Assembly: GCA_038125725.1 (NCBI GenBank) | Contig: JAYPEK010000010.1 | Span: 1-64,000, forward strand | Reading direction: 5' to 3' | Source: TMED8 sp038125725 | GTDB lineage: Bacteria > Pseudomonadota > Alphaproteobacteria > Rhodospirillales > Casp-alpha2 | Length of the DNA: 64,000 nt | Shown: piece by piece, positions 40,868 to 49,950 of the stretch | Position numbering within the stretch: the stretch's first letter is position 1 | Layout of the letters: each line of letters begins with the position of its first letter | The notes under the pieces: generated by a model | Seen by the model: only the letters and a program-made list of their open reading frames with translations | Told to the model about the DNA's origin: nothing | The model's database searches: none | Made by a program: the position numbers and the translations under genes

Positions 40868-41659
40868 TCAGCCTTCCCCCTGCTCTTGCACCCAGGCGGG
40901 CGTGCGTTTTTCTAGGAAGCCGCGGATGCCTTCCTTGCCTTCGTCGGTGGCGCGGATGTCGGCGATCCGCGCCGCCGTGTCGTCGAGCACATCCTGGCCA
41001 ATGGGCTTGCCGGCCACCGCGTGGATCAGATCCTTGGCCGCGATCATCGCGGCGGGGCTGTTCTTGAGCATGGTGTCGATCATGCCGTCGACGGTCTCCG
41101 CCAGTGCTTCCGGCGCCACCACCTTGTGCACCAGGCCGATCTCCAGCGCGGTTGCCGCGTCGAACAACTCAGCGGTCAGGAAATAGCGATGCGCCTGGCG
41201 CGCGCCGATGGCGGCGATCACATAGGGCGAAATGGTCGCCGGCGTGATGCCCAGCTTGACTTCGGAAAAGATGAAGCGCGCCTTCTCCGACGCCACCGCG
41301 ATGTCGCAGACCGACACCATGCCGACGCCGCCGCCGTAGGCCGGGCCCTGCACTTCGCCGATCACCGGCTGCGGACAGGTGGCGATGGTGTTGAGCATGC
41401 CGGCGAGCGCCTTGCCGTCCGCGAGGTTTTCCTCGCGCGAATATTCCGACATGCGCTTCATCCAGTTGAGGTCGGCGCCGGCGCAAAAGCTTTTTCCCTC
41501 GGCGCGCAGCCGGATCACCCGCACGTCGGCGTTCTCGGCCAGGCCCGAGAAGGTTTCCTGCAAACCGGCGATCAGCGCCTCGTCGAAGGCGTTGTGCATT
41601 TCCGGGCGGTTCAAGGTGACCGTGGCCAGGCCGCGGGCGTCGATTTCGGTTTTCAACAT
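40868..41659 (-). CDS. liuC: methylglutaconyl-CoA hydratase (enoyl-CoA hydratase family)
   Basis: The 263-residue crotonase-fold protein has the oxyanion-hole motifs SFCAGADLNWMKRMSEY and QGPAYGGGVGMVSVCDIAV, and the LGITPATISPYVIAAIG stretch that carries the active-site region. LNWM after CAGAD is typical of LiuC/AUH-type hydratases. It hydrates 3-methylglutaconyl-CoA to HMG-CoA. Only one base separates its stop from the following liuD start. Confidence 0.9.
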   Translation of the reverse strand: MLKTEIDARGLATVTLNRPEMHNAFDEALIAGLQETFSGLAENADVRVIRLRAEGKSFCAGADLNWMKRMSEYSREENLADGKALAGMLNTIATCPQPVIGEVQGPAYGGGVGMVSVCDIAVASEKARFIFSEVKLGITPATISPYVIAAIGARQAHRYFLTAELFDAATALEIGLVHKVVAPEALAETVDGMIDTMLKNSPAAMIAAKDLIHAVAGKPIGQDVLDDTAARIADIRATDEGKEGIRGFLEKRTPAWVQEQGEG

Positions 41660-41675
41660 TGCATCAATCCGTTCA

Positions 41676-43283
41676 TTACATCCGGAACACGCCGAAGTCG
41701 GTCTTTTCGATCGGCGCGTTCAGGGCCGCCGAGATCGAAAGCCCGAGCACCATGCGAGTGTCCTTGGGGTTGATGACCCCGTCGTCCCACAGCCGCGCGC
41801 TGGCGTAATAGGGATGGCCCTGGTGTTCGTACTGGTCGAGGATCGGCTGCTTGAAGTCGGCCTCTTCTTGCTCAGGCCAGGAACCGCCGCCGGCTTCGAT
41901 GTTGTCGCGCTTGACGGTGGAGAGCACCGACGCGGCCTGCTCGCCGCCCATCACCGAAATGCGGGCGTTCGGCCACATCCACAGCATGCGCGGCGAATAG
42001 GCGCGCCCACACATGGAATAGTTGCCGGCGCCGAAGCTGCCGCCGATGATGACCGTGAACTTGGGCACCGCCGCCGAGGCGACGGCCGTCACCATCTTGG
42101 CGCCGTCGCGCGCAATGCCGCCGGATTCGTACTTCCGCCCGACCATGAAGCCGGCGATGTTCTGCAAGAACACCAGCGGAATGCCGCGTTGGGCACAGAG
42201 TTCGATGAAATGCGCGCCCTTCAGCGCCGATTCCGAGAACAAAATACCGTTGTTGGCGATAATGCCCACCGGATAACCGAAAATGCGCGCAAACCCGCAA
42301 ATCAGCGTCGTGCCATAGAGCGCCTTGAACTCGTCCAGGCGAGAACCATCGACGATGCGTGCGATCACTTCGCGCACGTCATAGGGCTTCTTCAAATCCT
42401 GCGGCACGACGCCGTAGATGTCCTCGACCGGATAGGCCGGGTCTTCGGGATCGCGCACGTCCATGTCGACTTTCTTCACCCGGTTCAGATTTTCGACGAT
42501 GCGCCGCACCGTGGCCAGCGCGTGGTCGTCGTCGCGCGCCATGTGGTCGGTGACGCCGGAAATCTTGGAGTGCACCTCGGCGCCGCCCAAATCCTCGGCG
42601 GAGACCACCTCGCCGGTGGCGGCCTTCACCAAGGGCGGGCCGCCCAGGAAGATGGTGCCCTGCTTCTCGACGATGACGCTCTCGTCGCACATGGCCGGCA
42701 CATAGGCACCGCCCGCCGTGCAGGACCCCATGACCGATGCGATCTGCGGAATGCCCTGGCCGCTCATGTTGGCGATGTTGAAGAAGATGCGGCCGAAATG
42801 GTCGCGGCTGGGAAACACGTCGTCCTGCTCGGGCAGGAAGGCGCCGCCGGAATCGACCAGGTAGATGCAGGGAAGCCGGTTCTGCTCCGCCACTTCCTGG
42901 GCGCGCAGGTGCTTCTTCACGGTGATCGGATAATAGGTGCCGCCCTTGACGGTGGCGTCGTTGGCGACGACCACCACTTCCGTGCCGGCGACGCGGCCGA
43001 TACCCGTGAGGACGCCGCCGGCCGGCACCGGGCTGTCGTACATCTCGTAGCCGGCCAGTTGCGAGAATTCCAGAAACGGCGAGCCCGGATCGAGCAGCCG
43101 GCGCACGCGTTCGCGCGGCAGCAGCTTGCCGCGCGCCGTATGCTTCTCCCGCGCCCGCTCGCCCCCGCCCAGCTTGATTTCGCCGATCACCCGGCGGAGG
43201 TCATCGACCACCGCCTGCATGTTTTCGACGTTGGTCTTGAATTCATCCGAGTTCGGCTGCGCCGCCGAGCGGTAAACGCTCAT
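41676..43283 (-). CDS. liuB: methylcrotonyl-CoA carboxylase beta (carboxyltransferase) subunit
   Basis: The 535-residue carboxyltransferase has LLPRERVRRLLDPGSPFLE, the acyl-CoA-binding SGGAFLPEQDDVFPSRDHFG, GSCTAGGAYVPAMCDES, and near the end PFYASARLWDD-type PYYASARLWDDGVINPKDTR, which is diagnostic for methylcrotonyl-CoA (rather than propionyl-CoA) carboxylase beta. The start overlaps the rhodanese stop by four bases; liuC follows after 16 bases. Confidence 0.95.
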   Translation of the reverse strand: MSVYRSAAQPNSDEFKTNVENMQAVVDDLRRVIGEIKLGGGERAREKHTARGKLLPRERVRRLLDPGSPFLEFSQLAGYEMYDSPVPAGGVLTGIGRVAGTEVVVVANDATVKGGTYYPITVKKHLRAQEVAEQNRLPCIYLVDSGGAFLPEQDDVFPSRDHFGRIFFNIANMSGQGIPQIASVMGSCTAGGAYVPAMCDESVIVEKQGTIFLGGPPLVKAATGEVVSAEDLGGAEVHSKISGVTDHMARDDDHALATVRRIVENLNRVKKVDMDVRDPEDPAYPVEDIYGVVPQDLKKPYDVREVIARIVDGSRLDEFKALYGTTLICGFARIFGYPVGIIANNGILFSESALKGAHFIELCAQRGIPLVFLQNIAGFMVGRKYESGGIARDGAKMVTAVASAAVPKFTVIIGGSFGAGNYSMCGRAYSPRMLWMWPNARISVMGGEQAASVLSTVKRDNIEAGGGSWPEQEEADFKQPILDQYEHQGHPYYASARLWDDGVINPKDTRMVLGLSISAALNAPIEKTDFGVFRM

Positions 43284-43696
43284 GATTCAGACCGCCGATG
43301 CTTTTCCGCCACCGGCCCGCCGGCCCGCTTCCAGCCGCCGAACCCTTCGGCGAAATGCACGATGTTGGTGAAGCCCATGTCCTGCAGCGTCTTGGTGGCC
43401 AGCGCCGAGCGCCAGGCGGCGGCGCAGAACAGCACGTAGGTCTTGTTCTCGTCTCCGAACACCGGCTTGTGATACTTCGATTCCGGATCGAACCAGAACT
43501 CCAGCATGCCGCGCGGCGCGTGTACGGAATCGGGGATCGTGCCGTCACGTTCCAGTTCGCGCACGTCGCGGATATCCACGAACACCAGGTCGCCGTCGCC
43601 GTGGCGGCGGATCGCGTCGTCGGTCGAGATGGTCGTGACCTGGGCCTCGGCCTCTTCAATCAGTTCCTTGATGCCCTTCTTGAGCTTAATCGCCAT
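43280..43696 (-). CDS. rhodanese-like domain protein
   Basis: The 138-residue single-domain rhodanese has VFVDIRDVRELERDG, the catalytic cysteine loop FCAAAWRSALAT and the C-terminal FAEGFGGWKRAGGPV. The loop CAAAWRS is an uncommon variant of the usual CxxGxRS, seen in stand-alone rhodaneses of alphaproteobacterial acyl-CoA clusters (recollection). It may transfer sulfane sulfur or bind an anion. It sits in the liu operon and overlaps the liuB start. Confidence 0.88.
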   Translation of the reverse strand: MAIKLKKGIKELIEEAEAQVTTISTDDAIRRHGDGDLVFVDIRDVRELERDGTIPDSVHAPRGMLEFWFDPESKYHKPVFGDENKTYVLFCAAAWRSALATKTLQDMGFTNIVHFAEGFGGWKRAGGPVAEKHRRSES

Positions 43697-43718
43697 TCGT
43701 CTGTTCCTTATGCTCCAA

Positions 43719-44324
43719 TTACCAGCCGCCGCGTTCGATCCAGCGGCGTATCATCCACATGCGGTCCGAACCCCAGAACCCCTCGCCGTCGACGATGAAA
43801 TAGGGGGCGCCGAAGACGCCGGCGTCGAGCGCCAACTGGGTTTCGTCCTTCAATCTCTGTTTGACCCGCTCATCGGCCAGCGCCGCTGCCAGATCGCCAT
43901 GCTCGATCCCGAGTGGTTCGGCGATCCCGGCGATGGCGTCCGGCGATGTGATGTCCTGGCCTCGGCCGAAATAGGTCATGAACACTTCGCGCGCGAAGCG
44001 CTTGGCCAGGTCCGGGTCGCGGTCATGCAGCCAATAGAATGCGCGCCCCGCGGCTTGCGTCGGCACCGGGAACGGATCGGGCATCACCCACGGCACGTTC
44101 ATGTAGCGCGCCAGGCGCTGCCAGTCATTGGCGCAGTAGTCCCCTTTCAGCGGCACCTGTGTCAACGGCGCCGAACCGGTGGACTTGAAGGCGACGCCCA
44201 GCAGGAACGGATGCCAATCGACGCTGCGGCCCAAGGCCTCGCAGGTCTCGTCGATCTTGAACGAGGCGAAATAGGAATAGGGCGAGGAGAAATCGAAGTA
44301 GAACTTCACCGGGTCGGCCATCAT
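43719..44324 (-). CDS. 2-hydroxychromene-2-carboxylate isomerase family (DsbA-like)
   Basis: The 201-residue thioredoxin-fold protein of the kappa-GST/NahD group begins with VKFYFDFSSPYSYFASF (the SPY glutathione-site motif) and continues with DWHPFLLGVAFKSTGSAPL and APYFIVDGEGFWGSDRM. NahD isomerises a naphthalene-pathway intermediate with glutathione; many relatives beside acyl-CoA genes have unknown substrates. ATG 44324 with GGAGGAGG overlaps the acyl-CoA dehydrogenase stop by four bases. Confidence 0.87.
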   Translation of the reverse strand: MMADPVKFYFDFSSPYSYFASFKIDETCEALGRSVDWHPFLLGVAFKSTGSAPLTQVPLKGDYCANDWQRLARYMNVPWVMPDPFPVPTQAAGRAFYWLHDRDPDLAKRFAREVFMTYFGRGQDITSPDAIAGIAEPLGIEHGDLAAALADERVKQRLKDETQLALDAGVFGAPYFIVDGEGFWGSDRMWMIRRWIERGGW

Positions 44325-45457
44325 CCCTCCTCCTGGATGGCGCGGCAGATCACCAGTTTCTGCACCTCGCTGGTGCCTTCGTAGATCTGGCACACGCGCG
44401 CGTCGCGGTACAGGCGCTCGACCGGGAAATCCGACAGGTAGCCGTAGCCGCCGTGAATCTGGATGGCGTCCGAACAGACGCGCTCGGCCATTTCCGAACA
44501 GAACAGCTTGGCCATGGAGGCCTCCTTCAAACAAGGCTCGCCCGCCACCTTGAGGCGCGCCGCTTCCAGCATCAGTTGCTTGCCGGCCTCGATCTGGGTC
44601 GCCATATCGGCCAGTTTGAAGCCGATTCCCTGGTGATCGATGATCGCCTTGCCGAAGGCCTTGCGCTCCTTGGCATAGGCGCGCGCCGCGTTGAAGGCGG
44701 CTTCCGCATAACCGACAGACTGCGCGGCAATGCCGACGCGGCCGCCCTCCAGGTTGGAAAGCGCCACCTTGTAGCCCTCCCCCTCGGCGCCGAGCCGCAT
44801 GACTTCCGGCACGCGCAGGTCTTCCAGCATGATCTGCGCGGTGTCGTTGGTTTTCTGGCCGAGCTTGTGCTCGATGCGCGTCACCTTGTAGCCGGGCGCG
44901 TCGGTCGGCGTGATGAAAGCGGTGATGCCGCGCGGGCCGGCGTCCGGGTCGGTGACGGCGAACACCACCGCGATATCGGCGTTGGATCCCGTCGTGATGA
45001 ACTGCTTGGCGCCGTAGAGGACGTACTCGCCGCCCTCCTTACGCGCCCGGCAGGAAATGGCGCCCGCGTCCGACCCGGTGTGCGGCTCCGTCAGCAGGAA
45101 GGCGCCCAGCATCTCGGCCGAAGCCAGCTTCGGCAGAAAGGCCTGCTTCTGTTCCTCGTTGCCATAGGCGAGGATGCAGGTCTCGACCACCGTCTGCACC
45201 GCCATGGTGACCGACACCCCGCCGTCGCCGCCGGCGATCTCCGCCATGGCCAGCGAATACGAGATAAAGTCGGCATCGGCGCCGCCATAGGCCTCCGGCA
45301 CCAGAATGCCCATCAGGCCGAGCTCGCCCATTTCCGAAATGGCGTCACGCGGGAAATACGCGTTACGGTCCCATTCCTCGGCGTTCGGCGCCAGCCGATC
45401 GGCGGCAAAGCGCCGTGCCGTCTCCTGGATCAGGACATGTTCTTCACTGAGCTTCAT
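44321..45457 (-). CDS. short-chain acyl-CoA dehydrogenase
   Basis: The 378-residue flavoenzyme has LLTEPHTGSDAGAISCRA, the FAD signature FITTGSNADIAVVFAVTD, AIQIHGGYGYLSDFPVERLY and the catalytic glutamate in QIYEGTSEVQKLVI, placed as in SCAD, MCAD and 2-methylbutyryl/isobutyryl-CoA dehydrogenases. That differs from the isovaleryl enzyme elsewhere in this cluster, so it probably serves another branched or short acyl-CoA (valine or isoleucine route). It starts with ATG after a plausible GAAGAACA leader. Confidence 0.9.
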   Translation of the reverse strand: MKLSEEHVLIQETARRFAADRLAPNAEEWDRNAYFPRDAISEMGELGLMGILVPEAYGGADADFISYSLAMAEIAGGDGGVSVTMAVQTVVETCILAYGNEEQKQAFLPKLASAEMLGAFLLTEPHTGSDAGAISCRARKEGGEYVLYGAKQFITTGSNADIAVVFAVTDPDAGPRGITAFITPTDAPGYKVTRIEHKLGQKTNDTAQIMLEDLRVPEVMRLGAEGEGYKVALSNLEGGRVGIAAQSVGYAEAAFNAARAYAKERKAFGKAIIDHQGIGFKLADMATQIEAGKQLMLEAARLKVAGEPCLKEASMAKLFCSEMAERVCSDAIQIHGGYGYLSDFPVERLYRDARVCQIYEGTSEVQKLVICRAIQEEG

Positions 45458-45499
45458 CCGTGTCTATCCGTGTTCATCCGTGTCACGAAAACCCCACCG

Positions 45500-46183
45500 T
45501 CACCAGGGCAGCGGGGTGCCGTCGTAGTTGAAGAAGCGACCGTTGTCCGCGGTCGTCAGGCCGGCGATAACGCCGCGCATGCCGGTGACGCTGGTCACCG
45601 CATCGATGTCGGCGCCGGCGCCGCCCATGTCGGTCTGCACCCAGCCCGGATGGAACAGCGAAATGATGACGCCATCGGCGGCAACCGACTGCGCATAGCC
45701 GCTCATCACCTTGTTGAGCGCCGCCTTGGACGAGCGGTAGACATACTCGCCCGGACTGGCGGAGCCCTCGTTGCTGCCCATCAGCGACGACACGTTGGCG
45801 ACCTTCTTCTGGTCACTGGCCGCCACGTGGGATGCGAAGGCCGTCGTCACCTTGAACGGTGCGAAGACATTGGTGCGCATCACCTGTTCCCAGGCGGCGT
45901 AATCGATGGTGTCGGGCGTCATGCCGCGCGGACCATAGATGCCGGCGTTGTTGATCAGCACGTCGATGGCGGTCCCGGCCAGGTCTTTCGCCAGGCGGTC
46001 GACCTGCGGATGGTTGGTGACGTCCAGGCCGTGCACCTGAATATCACCGTCGAGCCTTGCCAGTTCACCCGGATTGATCGGGTCGCGGCAGGTGGCGATG
46101 ACAGTCCAACCATCGGCGGCGTACTGTCGCGTGAACTCGAGCCCGAGACCCCGGTTGGCCCCGGTAATCATCACTGTCGGCAT
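45500..46183 (-). CDS. SDR family oxidoreductase (CsgA/C-factor-like)
   Basis: The 227-residue short-chain dehydrogenase has the nucleotide loop MITGANRGLGLEFTRQY, NNAGIYG, the catalytic serine region VSSLMGSN and the YRSSKAALN catalytic Tyr/Lys. VIISLFHPGWVQTDMGG is typical of the C-factor-like group. Substrate unknown. It lies between the acyl-CoA dehydrogenase and RidA genes in the same direction, with three bases to the next gene upstream. Confidence 0.88.
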   Translation of the reverse strand: MPTVMITGANRGLGLEFTRQYAADGWTVIATCRDPINPGELARLDGDIQVHGLDVTNHPQVDRLAKDLAGTAIDVLINNAGIYGPRGMTPDTIDYAAWEQVMRTNVFAPFKVTTAFASHVAASDQKKVANVSSLMGSNEGSASPGEYVYRSSKAALNKVMSGYAQSVAADGVIISLFHPGWVQTDMGGAGADIDAVTSVTGMRGVIAGLTTADNGRFFNYDGTPLPW

Positions 46184-46186
46184 GGA

Positions 46187-46576
46187 TCAATCCTCCTGTT
46201 TCTTCTTCGCGGTGACCTCGATCTCCACTTTCATGCGGGGATCGACGAGGCCGGCGATAATCGCCGTGGCGGCGGGCCTGATGTCACCGAAATATTCGCC
46301 GATGACGCGGCCGATGGTGTCCCATTCGGCCTGATCGGTGGCGATGTAAGTGGCCCGCACCACGTCCGCCAAGGTGGCGCCGGCTTCCGCCAGCGCCGCC
46401 TCGATGTTGCGGAAGGTCTGGTGCGTCTGTTCGGCGACGTCGTCCGAGATGGTGCCGGCGGCATAGTCCATGCCGGTGCAGCCGGCGACGAATACCCACT
46501 CGCCGTCGACCACCGCGCGGGAATAGCCGTAGAGTGCCTCGTACGCCGAACCCGATGAGATCAACCGTCTGGTCAT
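46187..46576 (-). CDS. RidA/YjgF family deaminase
   Basis: The 129-residue protein matches the RidA fold: ISSGSAYEALYGYSRAV, VAGCTGMDYAAGTIS, QTFRNIEAALAEAGATLADV, and a late PAATAIIAGLVDPRMKVEIEV. The canonical active-site arginine before the AxTxVxV motif is not in its usual place: the motif reads RPAATAIIAGLVDP, with the arginine two residues earlier than in RidA (VRPARTTVEV-like), so activity on 2-aminoacrylate is not certain. It may belong to the Rid2-7 subgroups. Co-directional within the liu string. Confidence 0.85.
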   Translation of the reverse strand: MTRRLISSGSAYEALYGYSRAVVDGEWVFVAGCTGMDYAAGTISDDVAEQTHQTFRNIEAALAEAGATLADVVRATYIATDQAEWDTIGRVIGEYFGDIRPAATAIIAGLVDPRMKVEIEVTAKKKQED

Positions 46577-46583
46577 CGCCGCG

Positions 46584-47774
46584 TCAGCTCACGCGTTCGA
46601 TAGCCACCGCGGTCGCCTCGCCGCCGCCGATGCAGAGCGACGCAACGCCCTTCTTCAGGTCGTACTTATCGAGCGCGTTCATCAGCGTAACGATGATGCG
46701 CGCGCCCGACGCGCCGACCGGATGGCCGAGCGCACAGGCACCGCCATGCACGTTGACCTTGTCGTGCGGAATGTCGAGATCGCGCATCGCCGCCATGGTG
46801 ACGACTGCGAAGGCCTCGTTCACTTCGAACAGGTCAACGTCATCCTTCTGCCAGCCGGCCTTGGCCAGCACCTTCTCGATGGAGCCGATGGGCGCCGTGG
46901 TGAACCAGTTGGGCTCCTGCGAATGGGTGGCGTGAGCATGGATCACGGCACGCGGCGTCAGGCCCCGCTTCTCCGCTTCCGAACGGCGCATCAACACCAG
47001 CGCCGCCGCCCCGTCGGAGATCGACGACGAGTTCGCCGGCGTCACCGTACCGTCCTTGCGGAAGGCGGGCTTCAATTGCGGGATTTTATCGATGTTCGCG
47101 TTGAACGGCTGTTCGTCGTGTTCGACAACCGTCTCGCCCTTGCGGGTCTTGACCGTCACCGGCTCCACTTCCGGCGCGAAGGTGCCATCCTCGACCGCCT
47201 TCTTGGCGCGGGTGAGCGACTCGATGGCATAGGCGTCCTGGGCTTCGCGGGTGAACTGGTACTTCTCGGCCGTGTCTTCGGCGTAGGTACCCATCAAGCG
47301 GCCCTGGTCGTAGGCGTCTTCCAGGCCGTCCATGAACATGTGGTCCTGGGCGACGTCGCCGGCACCCAGCCGATAGCCCGAGCGTGCGGAAGGCAGGATA
47401 TAGGGCGCGTTGGTCATGCTTTCCATGCCGCCGGCGACCATGATGTCGTGCGAACCGGCGAGGATGTTGTCGTGCGCCAGCATCGTCGCTTTCATGGCGG
47501 AGCCGCACATCTTGGAAATGGTGGTCGCACCCGCGTCCCACGGGATGCCTGCGTTGTGGGCGGCCTGACGGGCCGGTGCCTGGCGCACGCCGGCAAACAG
47601 GCAGAGCCCCATGATCACGTCCTGCACGTCCTCGGCCGGGACACCGGCGCGCTCCAGCGCGGCCTTGATGGCGACACCGCCCAGTTCCGGCGCGCTGGCA
47701 CTCGACAGCACGCCTTGAAAACCGCCCATGGGGGTGCGGGCGGCGCCGACAATGACAATGGGATCGTCTTGCAT
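46584..47774 (-). CDS. acetyl-CoA C-acyltransferase (thiolase)
   Basis: The 396-residue thiolase has the nucleophile cysteine in ISKMCGSAMKATMLAH, NEAFAVVTMAAM, and the C-terminal catalytic GGACALGHPVGASGARI. It would cleave acetoacetyl-CoA or a branched ketoacyl-CoA. This fits the end of leucine or isoleucine degradation. An open frame continues upstream into the cupin gene, but ATG 47774 behind GGAGGA is the real start. Confidence 0.92.
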   Translation of the reverse strand: MQDDPIVIVGAARTPMGGFQGVLSSASAPELGGVAIKAALERAGVPAEDVQDVIMGLCLFAGVRQAPARQAAHNAGIPWDAGATTISKMCGSAMKATMLAHDNILAGSHDIMVAGGMESMTNAPYILPSARSGYRLGAGDVAQDHMFMDGLEDAYDQGRLMGTYAEDTAEKYQFTREAQDAYAIESLTRAKKAVEDGTFAPEVEPVTVKTRKGETVVEHDEQPFNANIDKIPQLKPAFRKDGTVTPANSSSISDGAAALVLMRRSEAEKRGLTPRAVIHAHATHSQEPNWFTTAPIGSIEKVLAKAGWQKDDVDLFEVNEAFAVVTMAAMRDLDIPHDKVNVHGGACALGHPVGASGARIIVTLMNALDKYDLKKGVASLCIGGGEATAVAIERVS

Positions 47775-47787
47775 GATGGGGTCCTCC

Positions 47788-48261
47788 TCAGGATTTCTGG
47801 TCATAAGGACGTCCGTCCTTATGGGTGAAGATGAAACGGCCGTCTTTGACTTCGCCGTGCAGATCGATGTCGGGGTAGTGCGCCACTTCGCCCGGCGTGC
47901 GGTCGCCGACTTCCAGCAGCACAACGGTGGCGTCGGAGTTGTTGACGATATGGTGGCCATCGGCCTCGCCGGCGGGAAAACCGCAGATCATGCCCGCCGT
48001 CAGCACCTGCTCGCCGGCATCGGTGATCAGCGTCGCCTCGCCTTCCAGCACGTAAACCAACTCATCTTGTTTTTCATGCCAGTGGCGTTGCGCCGTCGCG
48101 CCGCCGGGCGCCAGGTGCACCATGTTGACCCCGAAGTTGTTCAAGCCCAGCGCATTGCCGAGCGCGCGCTTGAAGCGCCCCTTGACGACATCGCCGAAGG
48201 GTTCGGGATAGATCGAGCTCTCGCGGCCCTGAACCTCGAGCGGGTCTTTCAAAACACCCAT
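47788..48261 (-). CDS. cupin domain protein
   Basis: The 157-residue single cupin has motif 1 RHWHEKQDELVYVLEGEATL (two His, one Glu for metal) and motif 2 CGFPAGEADGHHIVNNSDATVV. The third metal histidine is shifted to HHI. Such proteins bind a divalent metal and act as dioxygenases, isomerases or sensors. The place in the liu operon suggests an accessory role, but no substrate is known. It ends 13 bases before the thiolase start. Confidence 0.85.
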   Translation of the reverse strand: MGVLKDPLEVQGRESSIYPEPFGDVVKGRFKRALGNALGLNNFGVNMVHLAPGGATAQRHWHEKQDELVYVLEGEATLITDAGEQVLTAGMICGFPAGEADGHHIVNNSDATVVLLEVGDRTPGEVAHYPDIDLHGEVKDGRFIFTHKDGRPYDQKS

Positions 48262-48262
48262 G

Positions 48263-48715
48263 TCAATTCCTCCCTCCGATCAACAGCGGCGCAAACGGCG
48301 CCATCAACAGCCCGCCATAGACCACCATCGCCGCGCGGGCGGCGATGCCCCAGCGCTTGTCGACGCAATTGTCGGCGGAGCGCCACACGGTGACGACGAC
48401 CCAGACGGCAAACACCGTATAGGCCGAGATCAGGATCGTGCCGCCGGTTGCAAGGCCCGCGAACCCGGCACGAAGCGAACCCGGATCGAAGGCGAAACCA
48501 AAAATCATGGCGACGATCATCAGCCCGAAGCCGACCCCGCCAACGATACCGTGCCCGGCCACGAAACACACCCAAAAGGCCCGCCAAAGCTCCATCCGCC
48601 CGCTCCAGCCCGCCTTCCACCAAGGCTCCTCCGGACCCTCGGGCCCAAGCGGTCCGCCGGGCCGGGTTGGGCCGGAGCCGAACTGGTCGATAAAGATGGG
48701 CTGCTGGTCGGCCAT
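48263..48715 (-). CDS. small membrane protein, unknown family
   Basis: The 150-residue protein has a proline/glycine-rich cytoplasmic N-terminus (QFGSGPTRPGGPLGPEGPEE), then three or four membrane helices (from WRAFWVCFVAGHGIVGGVG, TGGTILISAYTVFAVWVVVT and AMVVYGGLLMAPFAPLL). RSADNCVDKRWGIAARA between the last two is the most conserved-looking part. I do not recognise a family. It is spaced by one base to the cupin and three to liuA, so it is part of the operon. Confidence 0.7.
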   Translation of the reverse strand: MADQQPIFIDQFGSGPTRPGGPLGPEGPEEPWWKAGWSGRMELWRAFWVCFVAGHGIVGGVGFGLMIVAMIFGFAFDPGSLRAGFAGLATGGTILISAYTVFAVWVVVTVWRSADNCVDKRWGIAARAAMVVYGGLLMAPFAPLLIGGRN

Positions 48716-48718
48716 GCG

Positions 48719-49891
48719 TCAGTTGGTCTCCTCGAACAACTCGCGGCCGATCAGCCAGCGGCGGATTTCCGACGTGCCGGCGCCGATCTCGTAGAGCTTG
48801 GCGTCGCGCAGCAAGCGGCCCGTCGGGTATTCGTTGATGTAGCCGTTGCCGCCCAGGCACTGAATCGCCTCCAGCGCCATCCAGGTCGCCTTCTCGGCGG
48901 CGTAGAGGATGGCGCCGGCAGCGTCCTTGCGCGTCGTCTGGCCCCGGTCGCAGGCCTTGGCGACGGCATAGACGTATGACCGGGTGGCGTTCATGGTGGT
49001 GTACATGTCGGCGATCTTGCCCTGCATCAGTTGGAACTCGCCGATGGATTGGCCGAATTGCTTGCGCTCGTGGATGTAGGGCACCACCACGTCCATGCAG
49101 GCCTGCATGATGCCGGTCGGGCCGGCAGCCAGGACGGCACGTTCATAATCGAGGCCGCTCATCAACACGTTGACGCCGCGTCCGACCTCGCCCAGCACGT
49201 TCTCTTCCGGTACCTCGCAATCCTCGAACACCAGCTCACAGGTGTTGGAGCCGCGCATGCCGAGCTTGTCGAGCTTCTGCGCCGTGGAGAACCCCTTGAA
49301 CCCCTTCTCGACGATGAAGGCGGTGATGCCGCGCGGACCGGCGTCGGGGTCTGTCTTGGCATAGATCACCAGGGTGTCGGCGTTGGGGCCGTTGGTGATC
49401 CACATCTTGTTTCCGTTCAGGATATAGCGGTCACCCTTCTTGTCGGCGCGGAGCCGCATGGAGACGACATCGGAGCCGGCGCCCGGCTCGCTCATCGCCA
49501 AGGCGCCCACGTGCTCGCCGGAGATCAGTTTGGGCAGGTACTTGGAGCGCTGGGTCTCGTTGCCGTTGCGGCGGATCTGGTTGACGCAGAGGTTGGAGTG
49601 CGCGCCGTAAGAAAGTCCGACGGATGCCGACGCACGGCTGATTTCCTCGACCGCCACGCAATGCTCCAGATAGCCCATGCCGGCGCCGCCGTATTCCTCC
49701 TCGACGGTGACGCCGAGGACGCCCAGATCTCCCATCTTGCGCCACAGATCGGCGGGGAAATCGTTGTCGGCGTCGATTTGGGCGGCGCGCGGCGCAATCT
49801 CGTCGGCGGCGAAGCTGGCGACGGCGTCGCGCAGCATGTCGGCGGTCTCGCCGAGATCGAAATCCAGCGTCGGGTATGCGTTGGGGATCAT
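48719..49891 (-). CDS. liuA: isovaleryl-CoA dehydrogenase
   Basis: The 390-residue acyl-CoA dehydrogenase has the catalytic glutamate in MSGLDYERAVLAAGP, the position used by isovaleryl-CoA dehydrogenases, instead of the C-terminal one, where this protein has GAGTSEIRRW. SEPGAGSDVVSM and WITNGPNADTLVIYAKTD bind FAD and substrate. It oxidises isovaleryl-CoA to 3-methylcrotonyl-CoA. The ATG at 49891 fits the family's N-terminus (IPNAYPTLDFDLGE). It is the first gene of the main liu string. Confidence 0.95.
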   Translation of the reverse strand: MIPNAYPTLDFDLGETADMLRDAVASFAADEIAPRAAQIDADNDFPADLWRKMGDLGVLGVTVEEEYGGAGMGYLEHCVAVEEISRASASVGLSYGAHSNLCVNQIRRNGNETQRSKYLPKLISGEHVGALAMSEPGAGSDVVSMRLRADKKGDRYILNGNKMWITNGPNADTLVIYAKTDPDAGPRGITAFIVEKGFKGFSTAQKLDKLGMRGSNTCELVFEDCEVPEENVLGEVGRGVNVLMSGLDYERAVLAAGPTGIMQACMDVVVPYIHERKQFGQSIGEFQLMQGKIADMYTTMNATRSYVYAVAKACDRGQTTRKDAAGAILYAAEKATWMALEAIQCLGGNGYINEYPTGRLLRDAKLYEIGAGTSEIRRWLIGRELFEETN

Positions 49892-49950
49892 GCGTTTCCT
49901 CTCTGCGATCCGGGGTATCGTTTTAGCGGACCTGAGGCCCGAGGCCAAAT

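Noticed and set aside
41379..43439. 686-residue antisense frame over liuB/liuC
   Set aside because: Shadow of two carboxylase/hydratase genes with diagnostic motifs on the other strand.
44453..46558. 701-residue antisense frame over the liu accessory genes
   Set aside because: Low-complexity composition (R, G, H, D), no domain, overlaps three real genes.
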